64,000 nt of DNA from Ditylenchus dipsaci (lineage: Eukaryota > Nematoda > Chromadorea > Rhabditida > Anguinidae), in the NCBI GenBank assembly GCA_004194705.1, contig SADC01000846.1, positions 62,001 through 126,000 on the forward strand. Direction: 5' to 3'. Position 1 is the stretch's first letter. Every line of letters starts with the position of its first letter. The notes under the pieces are model-generated. The model did no database searches, was not told the origin of the DNA, and was given only the letters and a program-made list of their open reading frames with translations. This document shows, piece after piece, positions 1-12,162 of this stretch. A program made the position numbers and the translations under genes.

Positions 1-862
1 GGCAAGCATTTCAAATCTTTGAATTGCCCAAGACTAATTTTTCATATGTAGATTTAAAAAAATTAATTTCGATTTTTACTTTGAAGCATTGAATGGTGTT
101 TTCAGTAGTTCAAATTTCAAGTGGTTTTGTATTTATATGAAAAACTGATGCTCGGGCGTTCTAACATTTCAAAATGGGCTTATTAGCGGGGCTATGCTCT
201 TTTAAAAAAAATTAGTATAACAAACGTTTTATTCTGTAAGTAAATATTTCTTTATAATACTCTAGTATGCCAAATATTGCCATGGCTTTAAATCTCTCAG
301 CAGAATTTCAAAAAAAGAACGCTAGAATCACTAAGATATGATAAATTAGGTATTAGCTATTTCAAAAGCGCAGTACTCCAACCACAAACTTTTTGAAATT
401 CTGAGCCAGATTCAAATTCCTTAGAATATTTAGCGTACTATAGATCCCAGATATAAATAAATCCGCGAAAAATCACTTACTTTTAACAACACGAAAATTT
501 CATAAAACTTTTTTTGTGATCTATACAAGTTCCTCCTATACTCCTACAAAAAATTTTTACCGAATCAATTTTTTTGTAGACATATACCACAATGGTTAGA
601 TCATTTTGTATTACAAAAACTTCATTTTTTCTTGTCCTTATGCATCCCATTACAACTTTTGAAGCTCTACACAGCAGCCCAAGCTGGTTACCAGTCAAAA
701 CAAAATAGATAGCCAGGCAAAAAAAGGAGTTGATGATTTCACATTGATTTTTTCTAGATTATTTACACACTCGCTGTTTTTATAATTGTTATTGTAATTA
801 GCAATTTCAGATCACCACCAACATCTATACCATCATCAGCAAATCTTTTCTGATATTGGAAA
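1..862. other. Upstream region and 5' leader of MEIOC
   Basis: AT-rich sequence without a recognisable gene. A strong acceptor (AATTTCAG, ending at 810) lies 52 bases before the MEIOC start codon, so 811-862 is the 5' leader. The upstream exon is not visible: it may lie outside the window, or the leader may be added by trans-splicing. The short reverse-strand frame near 483-698 is low-complexity and has no family resemblance. Confidence 0.5.
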
Positions 863-3800
863 ATGGCTGCAGTGGACTGTTTTGATAGTTCCGACTTCCA
901 CTACCGCAACCAGATGTTTGGCATTTGGAAGGCCCCGGAAGGTTCTTCTGATTCTAACAAGAATGTTGAAGACAACTCCACCAAGTCTTTAAATGCTCTA
1001 TTCTTTGCTACCCAACAACCACATGGTGAAACAGATCTGAGAAATGATGCCGAAAAACCAAACTTCCCTGCTTCTTCTTCGAATGCTCCAAAGTATTCTT
1101 CGTGCTGGTCACCTCCTCAGGAAAATCCAGAGGCTTCGATGTTTTCCTCCTGGTCGAATGTCTACAACTGGATTCACAATTCTACTAATGAAGTAGGTGA
1201 TTTGTAGGGCCCCAAATTCTATGCACTAAAAAATGCGAAATATGCGCATAAAATATGCGCTAAAAACGTAAAATATGCAGTATAATTTTTAGACTAAACT
1301 TTTTAAATATACCGCATAACATTTGTGCAGAATCACTAGATGTCGTAAAATTGCTCTAAAACATGCTTTTAAACGGTTTGGCAGCTTATACCTGCTTTAA
1401 ACATACTTTTTGGATAATGCTAATTTTTTTGCAAGAAAACTTGACCAAAAGCAAGGTCATTTAACCTAAGGATTTAATCCATTTGACCTAGGATTTGAAC
1501 ATAGCTTTAAAAAACTTTCTGCTCCCATGAAGATGCCGCAGGATTTCAGTCGAAAAAGATTTATGAAAAGTGTTGACCGCCATTTACTAGCTAGTTGCAA
1601 AAAAAGATTTCGTAAAGCAATTTTGAGACATCTAAGGCTTCTGTACTCCTGCCACTCTTTCGCATCTTCTCGCAAATATAAACAATGTGCATTTTGCGAT
1701 TTCTGAAATTAATATCTTTTACAAACCAAATCGGTGCTTTGTACTGTTATTTTGCTACTTTAACTGAAATTATGAATCGCACGGTACTGAAACGTTAGCT
1801 ACCTCAATAGAGGTTATTTACTGAAAAATCTCTTTATTTCACGCTTGACAATAAAGTATCCTGGTTTTGGGAACTAAGATATTGACTTATTTATACACAA
1901 AAGACGAGATTTGGCATGCTGCTACATCTTTTAAACCAAAATTTCTGAAATTTTCTACAATATGCAAAAAATATGCGTCAAAATCGCAAAATATGCACTA
2001 AAAATGAAAATATGCAAAACATGCTGCATAAAAGTACGAAAAAAGTACTCAAATAGGGCCAAAAGTACGTTTTTTGTGCATAACTATTGCTTGCATATCC
2101 GCAGAAAAATATGCATTTGCATAGAATTTGGGGCCCTAGTGATTTGTGATTCGAGTTGGTGAAATTTGGGAAAACATTAAAATTTTTTGGACCTCTTAAT
2201 AATTTTTCCAAGAAAAAATATTCTAGTTACAAAACGGTTTTTACAAAATACCGTATTTCCTCTAGTAACTGCCCTCTCCAGAATCTCGGATTTCGCTTTG
2301 TGGAGTTGGTTTTTCGACCCACTCTTTCAAAAAGACTCTTAACAACTATCAGAGTATAGGGGGCCAAATTATTGCCTTGGTCCCCCTGTGGTTTTTCTTG
2401 AAAAATGCGTTGGTATCACACGTTATTTTGAAGGTGACCCTGGTTAAGGTGATTATATCAACCCTAATCACCATGACCACTATAATCACGGTGCTGTCAT
2501 ATCCATAGTGAACAAGGGGTAAAAATACATTTGTCAAGAAAAACAACAGGGGCACCAAGGCAAAATATTCGGCCCTATACTAGGATAGTGCCGACTTTTG
2601 AGCATGTTACATACCGACTTACAAGCTTCATTTTGCCATGTTACGTGTTAGGAGTCGATTAAAAAAATGGGAAAATTAAAAAAATGAATATTTTGGATTT
2701 TTGGGAAAAAAATTATCAAAAGAAATACGGTATAAAAAGCCAGGAACTATTCTATATCTAAAACTTCTTTAGTTCCTATCCCATCTGATGCAGGATTTTT
2801 TTGTATTGTTTCAATTAATTTTTTTTCCGACGCTTCAAAATTATTCTTTGACCTTTTTAGTCTACTACTTGCTATTTTCTCCTTTCCTTTTTTGGGTTAT
2901 TGTTTTTTACCCAAAAAAGTTGGTAGAAAGGAAGGGTTCAGATTGGTACCAGGGACCTCTTCCGCCCTTTATTTCTTCCTTCTCTCCATCTTCTTTTTCT
3001 GATAATTTTTTTGTTGCGTCCTTGAGGAAAGTTCTAATTTATTTGAGAAGAGAGTAAGAGAGAGAATATTGAATTGAAAAAAGAAAGATTTTAAAAATTA
3101 AATATTTTTCGTTGAATTCGAAGGAAACGGAAAACGTTTACAGATAACTTTTATCATTTTCATACTTTTTTTGTATTTTAGGTATATTTTTGCATAAAAT
3201 AAAAAATTGTTATGGAAAAACAAAGGGCAATATTTAATTCTGCCCGCTTTTTTGTTTCTGCTTTGGTTTGTTTGTTACTGTCTGATTTCGCTAAAACTGC
3301 CTGCTTATTTAAAATTAAAAACTTTTTGTTAATTTTTTAAAATGTTCGAGAATCCTAGGATCTCAGCTTTCTAACGAGGTATCAAAATTTATTGAATAAT
3401 TTCAGAGATTTAGAGATTTAGAGGCTCACATGTAGTAACTTTCTTTTTTCTGTTCTTTTTTCAAACCCTAAATTTTTACATTTTTAAATACATTGACTAA
3501 AGTTTGATAGCTTGATAAAAAGCTGAGATCCCGGGATACACTATAATGCAAAAAATTTCAAAATTTTCAAACTAGTGGGCGAAATTAAATATTACCCACA
3601 AACTAAACGACTTTACTCGGATACGAACTTTTACTATTATTATTTTTTTAATTCAGACAAATTCTTAATGCGTGATTAGGATTATTTCTCATTTCACAAA
3701 ACTGTATATATACATTATCTCCGACAAATCGCACTTCAAAAATTTCGCTGAAAAATGTCATTTCGAAAATTTGTACTAATTTTACTCTAAAAACAACCAA

Positions 3801-6800
3801 AGAAGCAAAACAACCAAAAAAATACATGACTCAAGCATCTACTGCACTTTTAAACCTAAAACAAAACATTTTTTTGCAATATTCAAAATAAAATTAATAT
3901 TTTTCTTTTTATTAGTCCAAAATTGAATTATTCAAATTAAAATCAGGTGGTTTGGAAAACCGATGTAAAATAAGCTAGTAAACCCAAGCAGATTATTAGA
4001 TCAAAAGTCCTCTTTTTTGTTGCACTTTAGTGTGTGTATGTTCTTTTGGTGGTCGCGTTACCCCCTTTGTATGTGTGTGTGTGTGCGTCTCTACACTCCT
4101 TGTCAGCAGCAGAGCAATGAAAAAAAGACGTGGCTGGCACAGACTGGAACGCCCTGCACCCCTTTTAGCATCAGAAGGGATAGTTGGTCTTTCTGCAAAA
4201 AATGGGTCCGCAGTTCGTTTTTTCTTTTTTTTCTTTTGGCCATTCACCAATTCAATAAGAGCCAAGTGGAATTGGGCCAGACAGAGAGAGATGGAAAAAA
4301 TGTGTGCGACTGATGTAGAAACAGCTAAATTTGTGTCTGGAGCAGACCAAAGAACGTATAAAAACGTGCAATGGAGGTTTTGGTAGAATAAGAGAAAAAT
4401 ATAAATCACTCCAAAATTTTTGGCTCTATATATGTGTTGGAGTTACTACCCTCTTCTCCATTTCCAAATATGCCTTGGTCCCCTATTGTTTTTTCGGACT
4501 TTTGCACAATTCTCAATTTTATGATAAAATATGGTTCTTTAAAACAAATTTCTTGTAAAACGTTTTTTTTTGGCTTCAGAATGAGCCAATTTTGCTTGTT
4601 TTTGACTGTAAAAAGCTAGGTGGAAAAAAAGAAAAGTGCGAGTATAAAAGGACAGAAATAATTAAAAAGGACACTAATTTTCTGTTTTCGTCATTTTCTT
4701 TGAAAAGCAGTGAATAAAGTAATTATTTTTGCAAATGGATATTGGAAAATGAAAGGCAAGACCACACAACAAAATCAACATTTTTTAAAGATAGTCTTAT
4801 TAAAATAATAAAAATAGTTAAAAAAATTAAGTTTTTTTAAATTTGTAATTTAAATTGTTGAAAAATCATTACAAAATCAACACTACCGTCTGAACTCCTG
4901 AAATTTCAGTTGCCAAGCAGTTCCAACTCAAGCGAAGAAGCCCGCCTAGACTGCGCCAGTGTTGAGTCACCCATATCCCCTAATGCTACCTACTCGCCAT
5001 CAACCATCTGGCAGGCACACTTACCCCTAAAAACACGCGGAAAGCCCTGTCTACAGTTTTGCTGATCTATTCCCTACCGCTAACTGCACCACAAACCCCA
5101 AATAAACCCAAATCTCGAAGAAAACAGCTCAGAGGATTCGTCCCTGGTCGACCAGCTGACCAATTTGAACCTGTTCAAGGCTTCTGCGCCTAGTGCTTTT
5201 GCCTTTTTTCAGCCTCCACCTACCCAACTGGAAGAGGAATGGCCGTACAAGCAAAAAAAGTTGAGTACACCATCGCATTCCATGCCAATAATGGATGGAA
5301 ATCAGGCTACCTACCTGGGCACCTGCCCCGAAAACCCAGCACTTCTGTCTACGAGGACCGATAGTGGCTACATGTCACAGCAGGAATGGCCATTTCACAG
5401 CAATTCTAATAGGCAATGGACTAACCAAGTCAAAGTAGGCCATCAACAGCCAAACTCTCCACCCAAATATCGACCAATAGTGGGTCAAACAGGTAGTCAC
5501 TGTTAACCAGGAGAATTTCGGAAATTTGGCGTATACTCCTATGTGCAATGCATATGCTCAACACAAAGCGGAACCTATTTCACCCACCAGTTCTCAACCA
5601 AGTTCCTCCAGAAACTCTAATTCGTGTGATGAGGCTGAGTTGAAGTGGTATAACCAGCATTTGGTAGGGTTTTTAAGAATTTAAATTTGGGTCTGGGGAT
5701 TCAAAATATTTGGTTTTTGTAAAAAAACTTGGACTTTGAATAGAGGTATCTATTTTGCTAGGAAATTTAATTCTGAGACACTTTGGTGTGCAAAGTGTCT
5801 CGGGTAATCTAAATTAAAAAGTCTAATGGAATTTTTCAACAAGTGTAATCGAACTTACCTATTTTCAGGAGTTCCAACAATCAGTCTATGAACACGTCTA
5901 TAACATGATTTTGACCAAGCAGATGCCTTTGAATGGACCTCCTGAACAATGCCAAAACCTGAACCAATTGAATGGTGGGGGAGCTAGTCAGTTAATGACT
6001 TCCCCTTCTCCTGTAACTAATGGAACATCTGGCCCTCCTGCAGCCGCAGCTATGATGCGCAGGCGGGCTGCCAATGTGGAACTGCACACTAGATTGGAAG
6101 AGTGCACTGAACAGTACAGACAGTTGGAAAAGGAGCGCAAGAAAACAGGTACTACTTTGATTAATAATTTCAGATACAGAAATATTTCGATTTCTTACTG
6201 TTTAAAATTTGAAATTTAATTAAAAACACAAAAGATAAAATTCTGCATCTTTTCAGAAGCGGAATTGGCCCGTCATAATCTTGGCAAGAAGATTAGTTCA
6301 GCCAATAACCTGCCCATCCCCAGATTGCCTCCAGCTCCTTCCAGAATCGACCGCCTGGTGGTGGACTTCTTCAGAGAACATGCTCGAATCGTAACCCTGC
6401 TCACCAAAATGGAACAATTGAGAGGAAAACCGCTGGCTCAAGAAGTGCATCGTGTGATGAAAAACTTTCTAGACGCTATTCGACAATTGCAACAGGTAAT
6501 TTTTAAAATATAGGCAACTTTTTTCAGGCAAATTTTTGCCAAACCTTTTTAAAATGTTCTACAAGCAACCATAAAAATTTCGGCTACTATTGGATTTTTT
6601 TTTAAATATTATTGATATAAGCCCCCTATCGACTTTGAGGGTCTGTATCCTAAGGTAGAGGAAATATTTGGCCTAGCTGTTTTTTTCGTTTTCTTAAAGG
6701 GACACACCGATAGGAATTTTCGAAAGGCGGGTACTACGTCAATTCAGAAAGAAAGAAAGCAACTATTTTGAAATATATTTTTGTTCAGGTAAATAAGGAA

Positions 6801-8056
6801 TCAAATACAATTTCAATGTTCAACAGTATCGGTGGCCCAGTGGTAAAGCAGCGGTCTGCTATAATAGGGCGCTTACAATGGGATGTCGATGTCGAAGTCG
6901 GATGTCGAAGTACGTTGTCGAAGTCGGTAGTGAAGTGAGGGTGCTTACAATGGGATGTCGAAGTACGATGTCGAAGACGGATGTCGGAGTGGGGTGCTTA
7001 CAATGGACAAATTTCTGGATCGCTCATGTTCAACTACGCCTGCATAAAATCTTTTTTTCGAGAGAGACTACGATTAGATAGCGATAGAGCACCTTAAATT
7101 TTATGATCATAAGCACAGAGAGACATGGACAGCAAAACAGGTGAACATAGGACGTGCGAATGCGAGGGAAACAAATGTTATAGTCAACACTGATGTGAAA
7201 CTTTAGAAACAAACATTTTAGACAAAAACGTATTTCGAAATTTATGAGCCGAGGTCGGAAGTCGCATGTCGAAGTCGGAAGTAGGAAGTCGGATGTCGAA
7301 GTCCATTGTAAACACCCTCACTTCACTACCAACTTCGACATCCTACTTCGACATCCCATTGTAAGCACTACTACCGACTTCGACATCGACATCCCATTGT
7401 AAGCGAGCTATAAAAGTCGATCGATGGTTCGATTCCGACTGGGTGTACCATTTTCTTCGGCTTTCAAATTTTTTGTCGATATGATTCTCGTTTGAATTTC
7501 CCTCGTACCCGCCTTTAAAATATTCCCATCATCGACAGGCTTGCACCTTAACTCCCGCGAGCTCTACCGATTGTACTTTTTAGATTTTGGTTAAGCGCCC
7601 AAAAATATCGAGATTAAATTTAATTTTTCCTAATGATGGGAATCCAAAAAAAAGAAGCCCTAGGCTTCTAATAGAGGAAATACGGTGTTTGCTTTTTTTC
7701 GTAAAATAATTTCTGAAATATATTTTGGGTCATAAAAAATTATTGTGATCTTTTGCAAGACCTTCCACAATTCTACGCATTTTTAGGCCAGACTGAACGA
7801 GCGAACAGCAATTTTGAACCAACTTCGAGGTGAGATGGGAAGATACAATGAAGATAAAGAGACAGCCAACCTTAACTCTGCTTTAATATATGTCAACAAA
7901 GCTGTGCTCAGAGCGAGATCTGCTAATTGGTGCTCTCTGATATGGACAATCGGTGGAAATCAGCCCGCAGATGACAAGAAAGAGCAATTAAGGGCTATTG
8001 TAGCCTCCAATTTCGAGATGGAACCTCCAGAAATCAAGCTCAGCCCTTTGCATTAG
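863..8056 (+). CDS. MEIOC: MEIOC-like meiosis-specific coiled-coil protein
   Basis: Five exons: 863-1192, 4910-5663, 5869-6148, 6257-6495 and 7787-8056. Exons 3-5 encode the conserved C-terminal MEIOC domain. Visible blocks are RRRAANVELHTRLEECTEQY, RQLEKERKKTEAELARHNLG, PIPRLPPAPSRIDRLVVDFF and the C-terminal ARSANWCSLIW. In vertebrates MEIOC works with the RNA helicase YTHDC2 in the cytoplasm of germ cells to maintain meiotic prophase through mRNA control. The N-terminal exons are Ser/Pro/Asn-rich and poorly conserved, as is usual for the family. Exon 2 as written is interrupted: two in-frame stops at 5063 and 5081 are bridged by another frame, and a further shift is needed between about 5480 and 5506. 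Exons 3-5 are uninterrupted with good splice sites. Intron 1 is 3.7 kb and intron 4 is 1.3 kb, both holding transposons. The identification rests on the C-terminal domain; exon 1 is assigned by position and phase. Confidence 0.85.
1205..2138. mobile_element. hAT-type foldback element, word AAAATATGC
   Basis: The ends are TAGGGCCCCAAATTCTATGC and its inverse (2119-2138). They are flanked by a perfect 8-bp duplication GTGATTTG (1197-1204 and 2139-2146), the size made by hAT transposases. Behind each end lies a run of AAAATATGC/GCATATTTT words in opposite orientation. The 934-bp element has no transposase frame, so it is non-autonomous. It was inserted only four bases inside the MEIOC intron 1 donor GTAG. 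Confidence 0.85.
2355..2579. mobile_element. Palindromic MITE, ends TATAGGGGGCC
   Basis: A 225-bp inverted-repeat unit lies in MEIOC intron 1. Its left arm, TATAGGGGGCCAAATTATTG then CCTTGGTCCCCCTGTGG, is mirrored at 2546-2579. A related sequence (CTTGGTCCCCCTGTGG and CCACAGGGCACCAA) occurs at 21906-21985. It has no coding capacity, and the target duplication is unclear. Confidence 0.6.
2580..4909. other. Remainder of MEIOC intron 1
   Basis: AT-rich intronic sequence with homopolymer runs. Near 4060-4085 there is a TG/GT microsatellite which, with surrounding runs, creates meaningless open frames on both strands. The acceptor for exon 2 is AAATTTCAG at 4901-4909. I see no gene or well-bounded element in the rest. 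Confidence 0.5.
6826..7450 (+). pseudogene. tRNA-like sequence split by a MITE
   Basis: Positions 6826-6864 contain an A-box-like TGGCCCAGTGGT, and 7414-7450 contain a B-box-like GGTTCGATTCC followed by a terminal ACCA. The two halves are separated by the 542-bp element 6865-7406. Joined, they have roughly tRNA length, but the acceptor-stem halves do not pair. It is therefore more likely a tRNA-derived repeat (SINE head) or tRNA pseudogene than a working tRNA. It lies in MEIOC intron 4. Confidence 0.5.
6865..7406. mobile_element. Foldback MITE, word GATGTCGAAGTCGG
   Basis: The ends share GCTTACAATGGGATGTCGA in inverted orientation. Tandem GATGTCGAAGT words in opposite orientation fill 6880-7005 and 7248-7400. 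A direct repeat GCTATAA (6858-6864 and 7407-7413) looks like a target duplication. Members with the same GCTTACAATGG ends occur at 41034-41249 and, partly, near 30550-30735. Confidence 0.7.
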
Positions 8057-10660
8057 CATCCAGGTGGTCACTGACAAAATATAAATGCCCTAAATGCTCT
8101 AACTTTTTGTATTTGAGCAAAAAATAGCCTTTCAATTATTTTTGAGACACGCCAGCAGCAAAAATGCTCATAAAAATCCAAATTTGACCTTAGAAATAAT
8201 AAAAAAGTTTCTTGGCTACTTAGTTACTGGGTTCCCATAAGTAGAAGGTTTACCGTTTGAAAATAGATTCACTCCAACTTTAGATCATGGTTCAGTCGGT
8301 TAGTCAGGCCGGTTTCGTCATGATTTTGCTGGCAAATTTAGATTCCCGAAGAATTGTTTTTGCGTGTTTAACTGTTTGAAAAAATGTTTCAGAAAAAAAT
8401 CGATGCGTTTTCCTTGTAAAAAAGTTAACCAATTTTTCGATTTTTGAAAACAATCCATTTATTTTAAAGAACTAAAACTGAACTACGAAACCAGCGGTCA
8501 TACTCCTAAAAGGTAAAAAAACTTTTAGAGAGAGAGCACTATACAAACAAAGACTTTTTAAACAAATGGAATTTCGGAAAATACAGATGTAGAGCATTTT
8601 CGGTATTTTTAAAAAGGGTTTTCTTATTTGTTTTTGTTGTATTTTGCATGTCTACCACTAAAATCTGCGGCCTTACTTTGAAACAAGCTTGTTTTGTACT
8701 TTTTGTCGTTTTTGTAAAATTTTAGTTTCGCCCAGTCTATACCCAAAATCCTAGCCATCAGCCTTAGTATTTTATCTAAAATGGAATATTTATTTGGTAG
8801 GGTAACATTGTTGTTTAGAAGTTGTTAAAGGAAGGAGAATTCGCAACTTTCGGGTGGAATACAAAGATTTTCGCTGGATTTTTTCATGATCTTTTGAACT
8901 ATTGATCCCATGATTCAAAACAGTGTTTTGATCTGCTTTTACTGGCTTCTCTTAAATAAACTACTATCCAAATAGTAGCTTAGTGTCTTAGTTATGTTTG
9001 GCGGGAGGGGGTAGCTTGTGTAGAAGTCGGCTGCAAAGTTTGGGTCAAACAAGATCACAAATTTAAAAGAATTTGCTAAAAATCTCAAAAACTGATTTTT
9101 AAAATTTTTTCTCGTCGAAATTTACAAATTTTCCTTCCTGAAAACACTTATATATTAAATTTAGCAATGTAAAGCTTGTTTTAGATACGATTTTGATGCA
9201 ATTTATAAATTCTTTTGTCCACAATCAAAATATTGTGCATATATAGTAGACCAAATTTAAAAAAAAAATATAAGCCGGTGACAGTAAACGTTCTCTTTTT
9301 TGTTAAATGCTATTTTTTCCTCCTAGTATCTTTATAGTAGTTTTCGTGTAGCTTCAACCTGTTTCTGTGTTTTTATGCCTTACTAAGGAGTGTGTGTAGT
9401 TTTAGCAGCATAATAAATGTGCGTAATAATCATAGACGTACTCAGAATTTTTTCGGAATTTTAAAAATGTTGAGAGTTTATTTAAATTTTCGGGTAACTT
9501 CACTCGAATTCTAAGTTTTTTTCAGTAATTATTTCATGGCTGGAGTGCTAAATGCAATTTATCATAACCTGAATACGGCTATGGTCATAGTAGTGTGTAA
9601 CTGATTTGAATTTTTGACTAAGCAAGTGGTAATTATTGTTGAGCCTGTAGCCTAGAAATGTGTGTGTGTGTTCCCCACCCTCCAACTAAATATAATCACT
9701 TTGATAATAACGCTGATGATGATATTGTTCTATGATTATTTTGCTGTTATTTTTGTCCATGTTATTTGTTTTTAGATTGATAATAATAAAATCTTATTTT
9801 GACTCAGAATTACATCAGAAATTATCAATAACCGTCTTAACATTTAAATGGCTATTCATTTATGACAAGCCAGATCTTTCACTTTTTTCGCTCAACTTTT
9901 GAAATTTTTTGTATAAAGTTTGTTCATAGCCCCATGACCAATTATCGTAAAATATGGACATTTTTGAAAAGTTTTTAAAAAATTTACTTTTGGGGTGTCA
10001 ATTGTTTTAGACCTATGATCAAACATTTGCTTTTGGCGCTACCAGTTTCTATAATTAGATGTTATAATAAAGTACTGTTTCTTAAAAGTCAAAGTTCTCC
10101 AAAAAATCAGTTCGCCAAAAACAAATTTCAACAAAGCGCATATTCGACAATAAACATTTCGCAAACAAATGTTTTGCTAAACAAAAAGTTTCTTTAAAAT
10201 CATAGTTTTCAAAGTACAAATTCTTGTACAAAAATCAATGTACCCTATTCAAAATCGTGTCCTGAACACGGTTTGATGAGACCAAAATGCTGTTTTAACC
10301 AGCTGGAATCTCAATACCGTGGGTAGTTACCCTTCCAAGGTGGTCAACCTTTAATTTTTATGGATTGTTCTGAATAGGCAAACAAATTTTGATATCTTTA
10401 TTACAAGTCAGTGCTTAGAACGATTTGTAACGAGCACAATCTTGCTTTGACTTAATTGCACCCTTAAAACTAAGGTAGTCCCCTATGCTCCAGGCTGACG
10501 TCCAGCTGGACAACTTGAGTACAGTTTGAAAAGTTCTAAGGCTGAGCTTAGAAAATAGGTTTTTATACCCGACAAAGGGATTAGCCGCTTCGCGGTCAAG
10601 ACCAGCACACTCCAAAATGTGTCCACAATGTGTGAGTGAGGGTGAAAGACAGACTGAGAG
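8057..10660. other. MEIOC 3' flank, no gene seen
   Basis: AT-rich sequence with a short TG microsatellite near 9660. The small frames are low-complexity. No conserved protein, RNA gene or bounded transposon was recognised. Confidence 0.4.
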
Positions 10661-11400
10661 TAAATTTTTTTACTATTTTGGGTTCCAAAACCTGTTTTCT
10701 GGATTGATTCGGGCATGCTGAAGATGGTTTGATAGGGTTATTCTGTAGGGTATATTTTGAGCATTGGTAAAATCCAGTTTTGGTGAAATCAATTATTTCC
10801 TAATGCTCAAAATTTCATACAAAACCTCATTTTACTATTATCAAACCATCTTCAGCATGCCCGAATTAGTTCAGAAAACAGGTTTTGGAACATGAAAAAC
10901 GTAAAAAAAATTTTTGCTCTAAGTGGACGACCACTTGGTTTTGTTGTACACAGGTAGTCGTATCCAGGTTAGAGCACTCAGATAGTACTGTACTGGTACC
11001 TGAGTTGTAATATTTTCGTGTTGAAAAGAAATTTTAAAATTTTTTTCTAGATCCAGCCTCAGTTCTACTGGACAATCCATGCACCAACTAAACCAAGTGG
11101 TCGTCCACTCGGATCAATTTTTTTTATCGTTTTTCATGTACCTAAACCTGTTTTCTAGACTAATTCGTGCATGCTGAAGATGGTTTAATAATAGTAAAAT
11201 GAGGTTTTGTATGGTTTTAGGTGAGAAATGATTGATTTTACCAAAAGTTGATTTCAGCAAAACTCAAAAAATACCATACAAAACCTCATTTTACTATTAT
11301 CAAACCATTTTCAGCATACTCGAATTAGTCCAGAAAACAGGTTTGGAACATGAAAAACGTAAAAATTTTTTTGCTCCAAGTGGACGACCACTTGGTTTGG
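10660..11400. repeat. Repeats of the CATGCTGAAGATGGTTTGA family
   Basis: Several partly palindromic copies share the blocks CCAAAACCTGTTTTCTGGA, CATGCTGAAGATGGTTTGA and TTTTACTATTATCAAACCAT, plus a short palindrome AAGTGGACGACCACTTGGTT. Copies lie around 10680-10920, 11090-11230 and 11270-11400 in alternating orientation. Further copies are at about 13080-13580, 43260-43490 and 45285-45620. This is a MITE family with hairpin-like ends and no coding capacity. Confidence 0.65.
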
Positions 11401-12162
11401 CTGGTTCATACTAAAAATTGCTGTCATTGCTGTAGCAGACCTTTTCTCTGCTCTCCCTCGAACCACAGGCTCTTCTTCTTCATCGACGATTCGAAAAGCT
11501 TGCTGATTTTCTTCATCGCTTAATTGGTATTCTGTCGACTGGTCTTCATCACTTATCCCATCCATGGCTATCTAAGATCATAAAAAGTACAAAAATAACA
11601 TCAAAGCTTTAGTTTAGAAAGCTAGAAATTTTTCTGTTACAGTTTTTTTGTCAAACGTATATTTTTCGAATGTATGTTGCACAAACAGGTCTTTTCAGAA
11701 ATGCGCTTTGTTGAAATTTGTTTTTGGCGAATTGACTTTTTGGAGAACTTTGACTTTTAAGAAACAGTACTTTATTATAACATCTAATTATAGAAACTGG
11801 GTAGCGCCTTGCTTTTACAATTGTGATAGAGCCATAAGTCCAAATGACGAATCCGAACCCTCACTAAAATACACACCCTCACTCCGAACCCTCACCTTTC
11901 CCCAATAAAAAAACTGATCCAAACCCTAAATCCTTACTCGGATTCTCACTATTCCGAACCCTTACTTGTCTCCCATAGAGATTCAGTTGGCTGAATCTCT
12001 ATAACTGGCTGAATTTATTTAACTGGCTTAATTGATTCAAGTGGATGAAGTAATTAATCTGGAATTGCTTTCAATCATATAAAACCATCAAACTTTCAGC
12101 CTAAAACAAATCAGGGCATGACATTCCTGCCCTGATACAATCATCTACGAGAAATCCAATCC

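Noticed and set aside
4017..4409. Overlapping open frames on both strands at 4.0-4.4 kb
   Set aside because: They run through a TG microsatellite and T/A homopolymers inside MEIOC intron 1, without splice or domain support.
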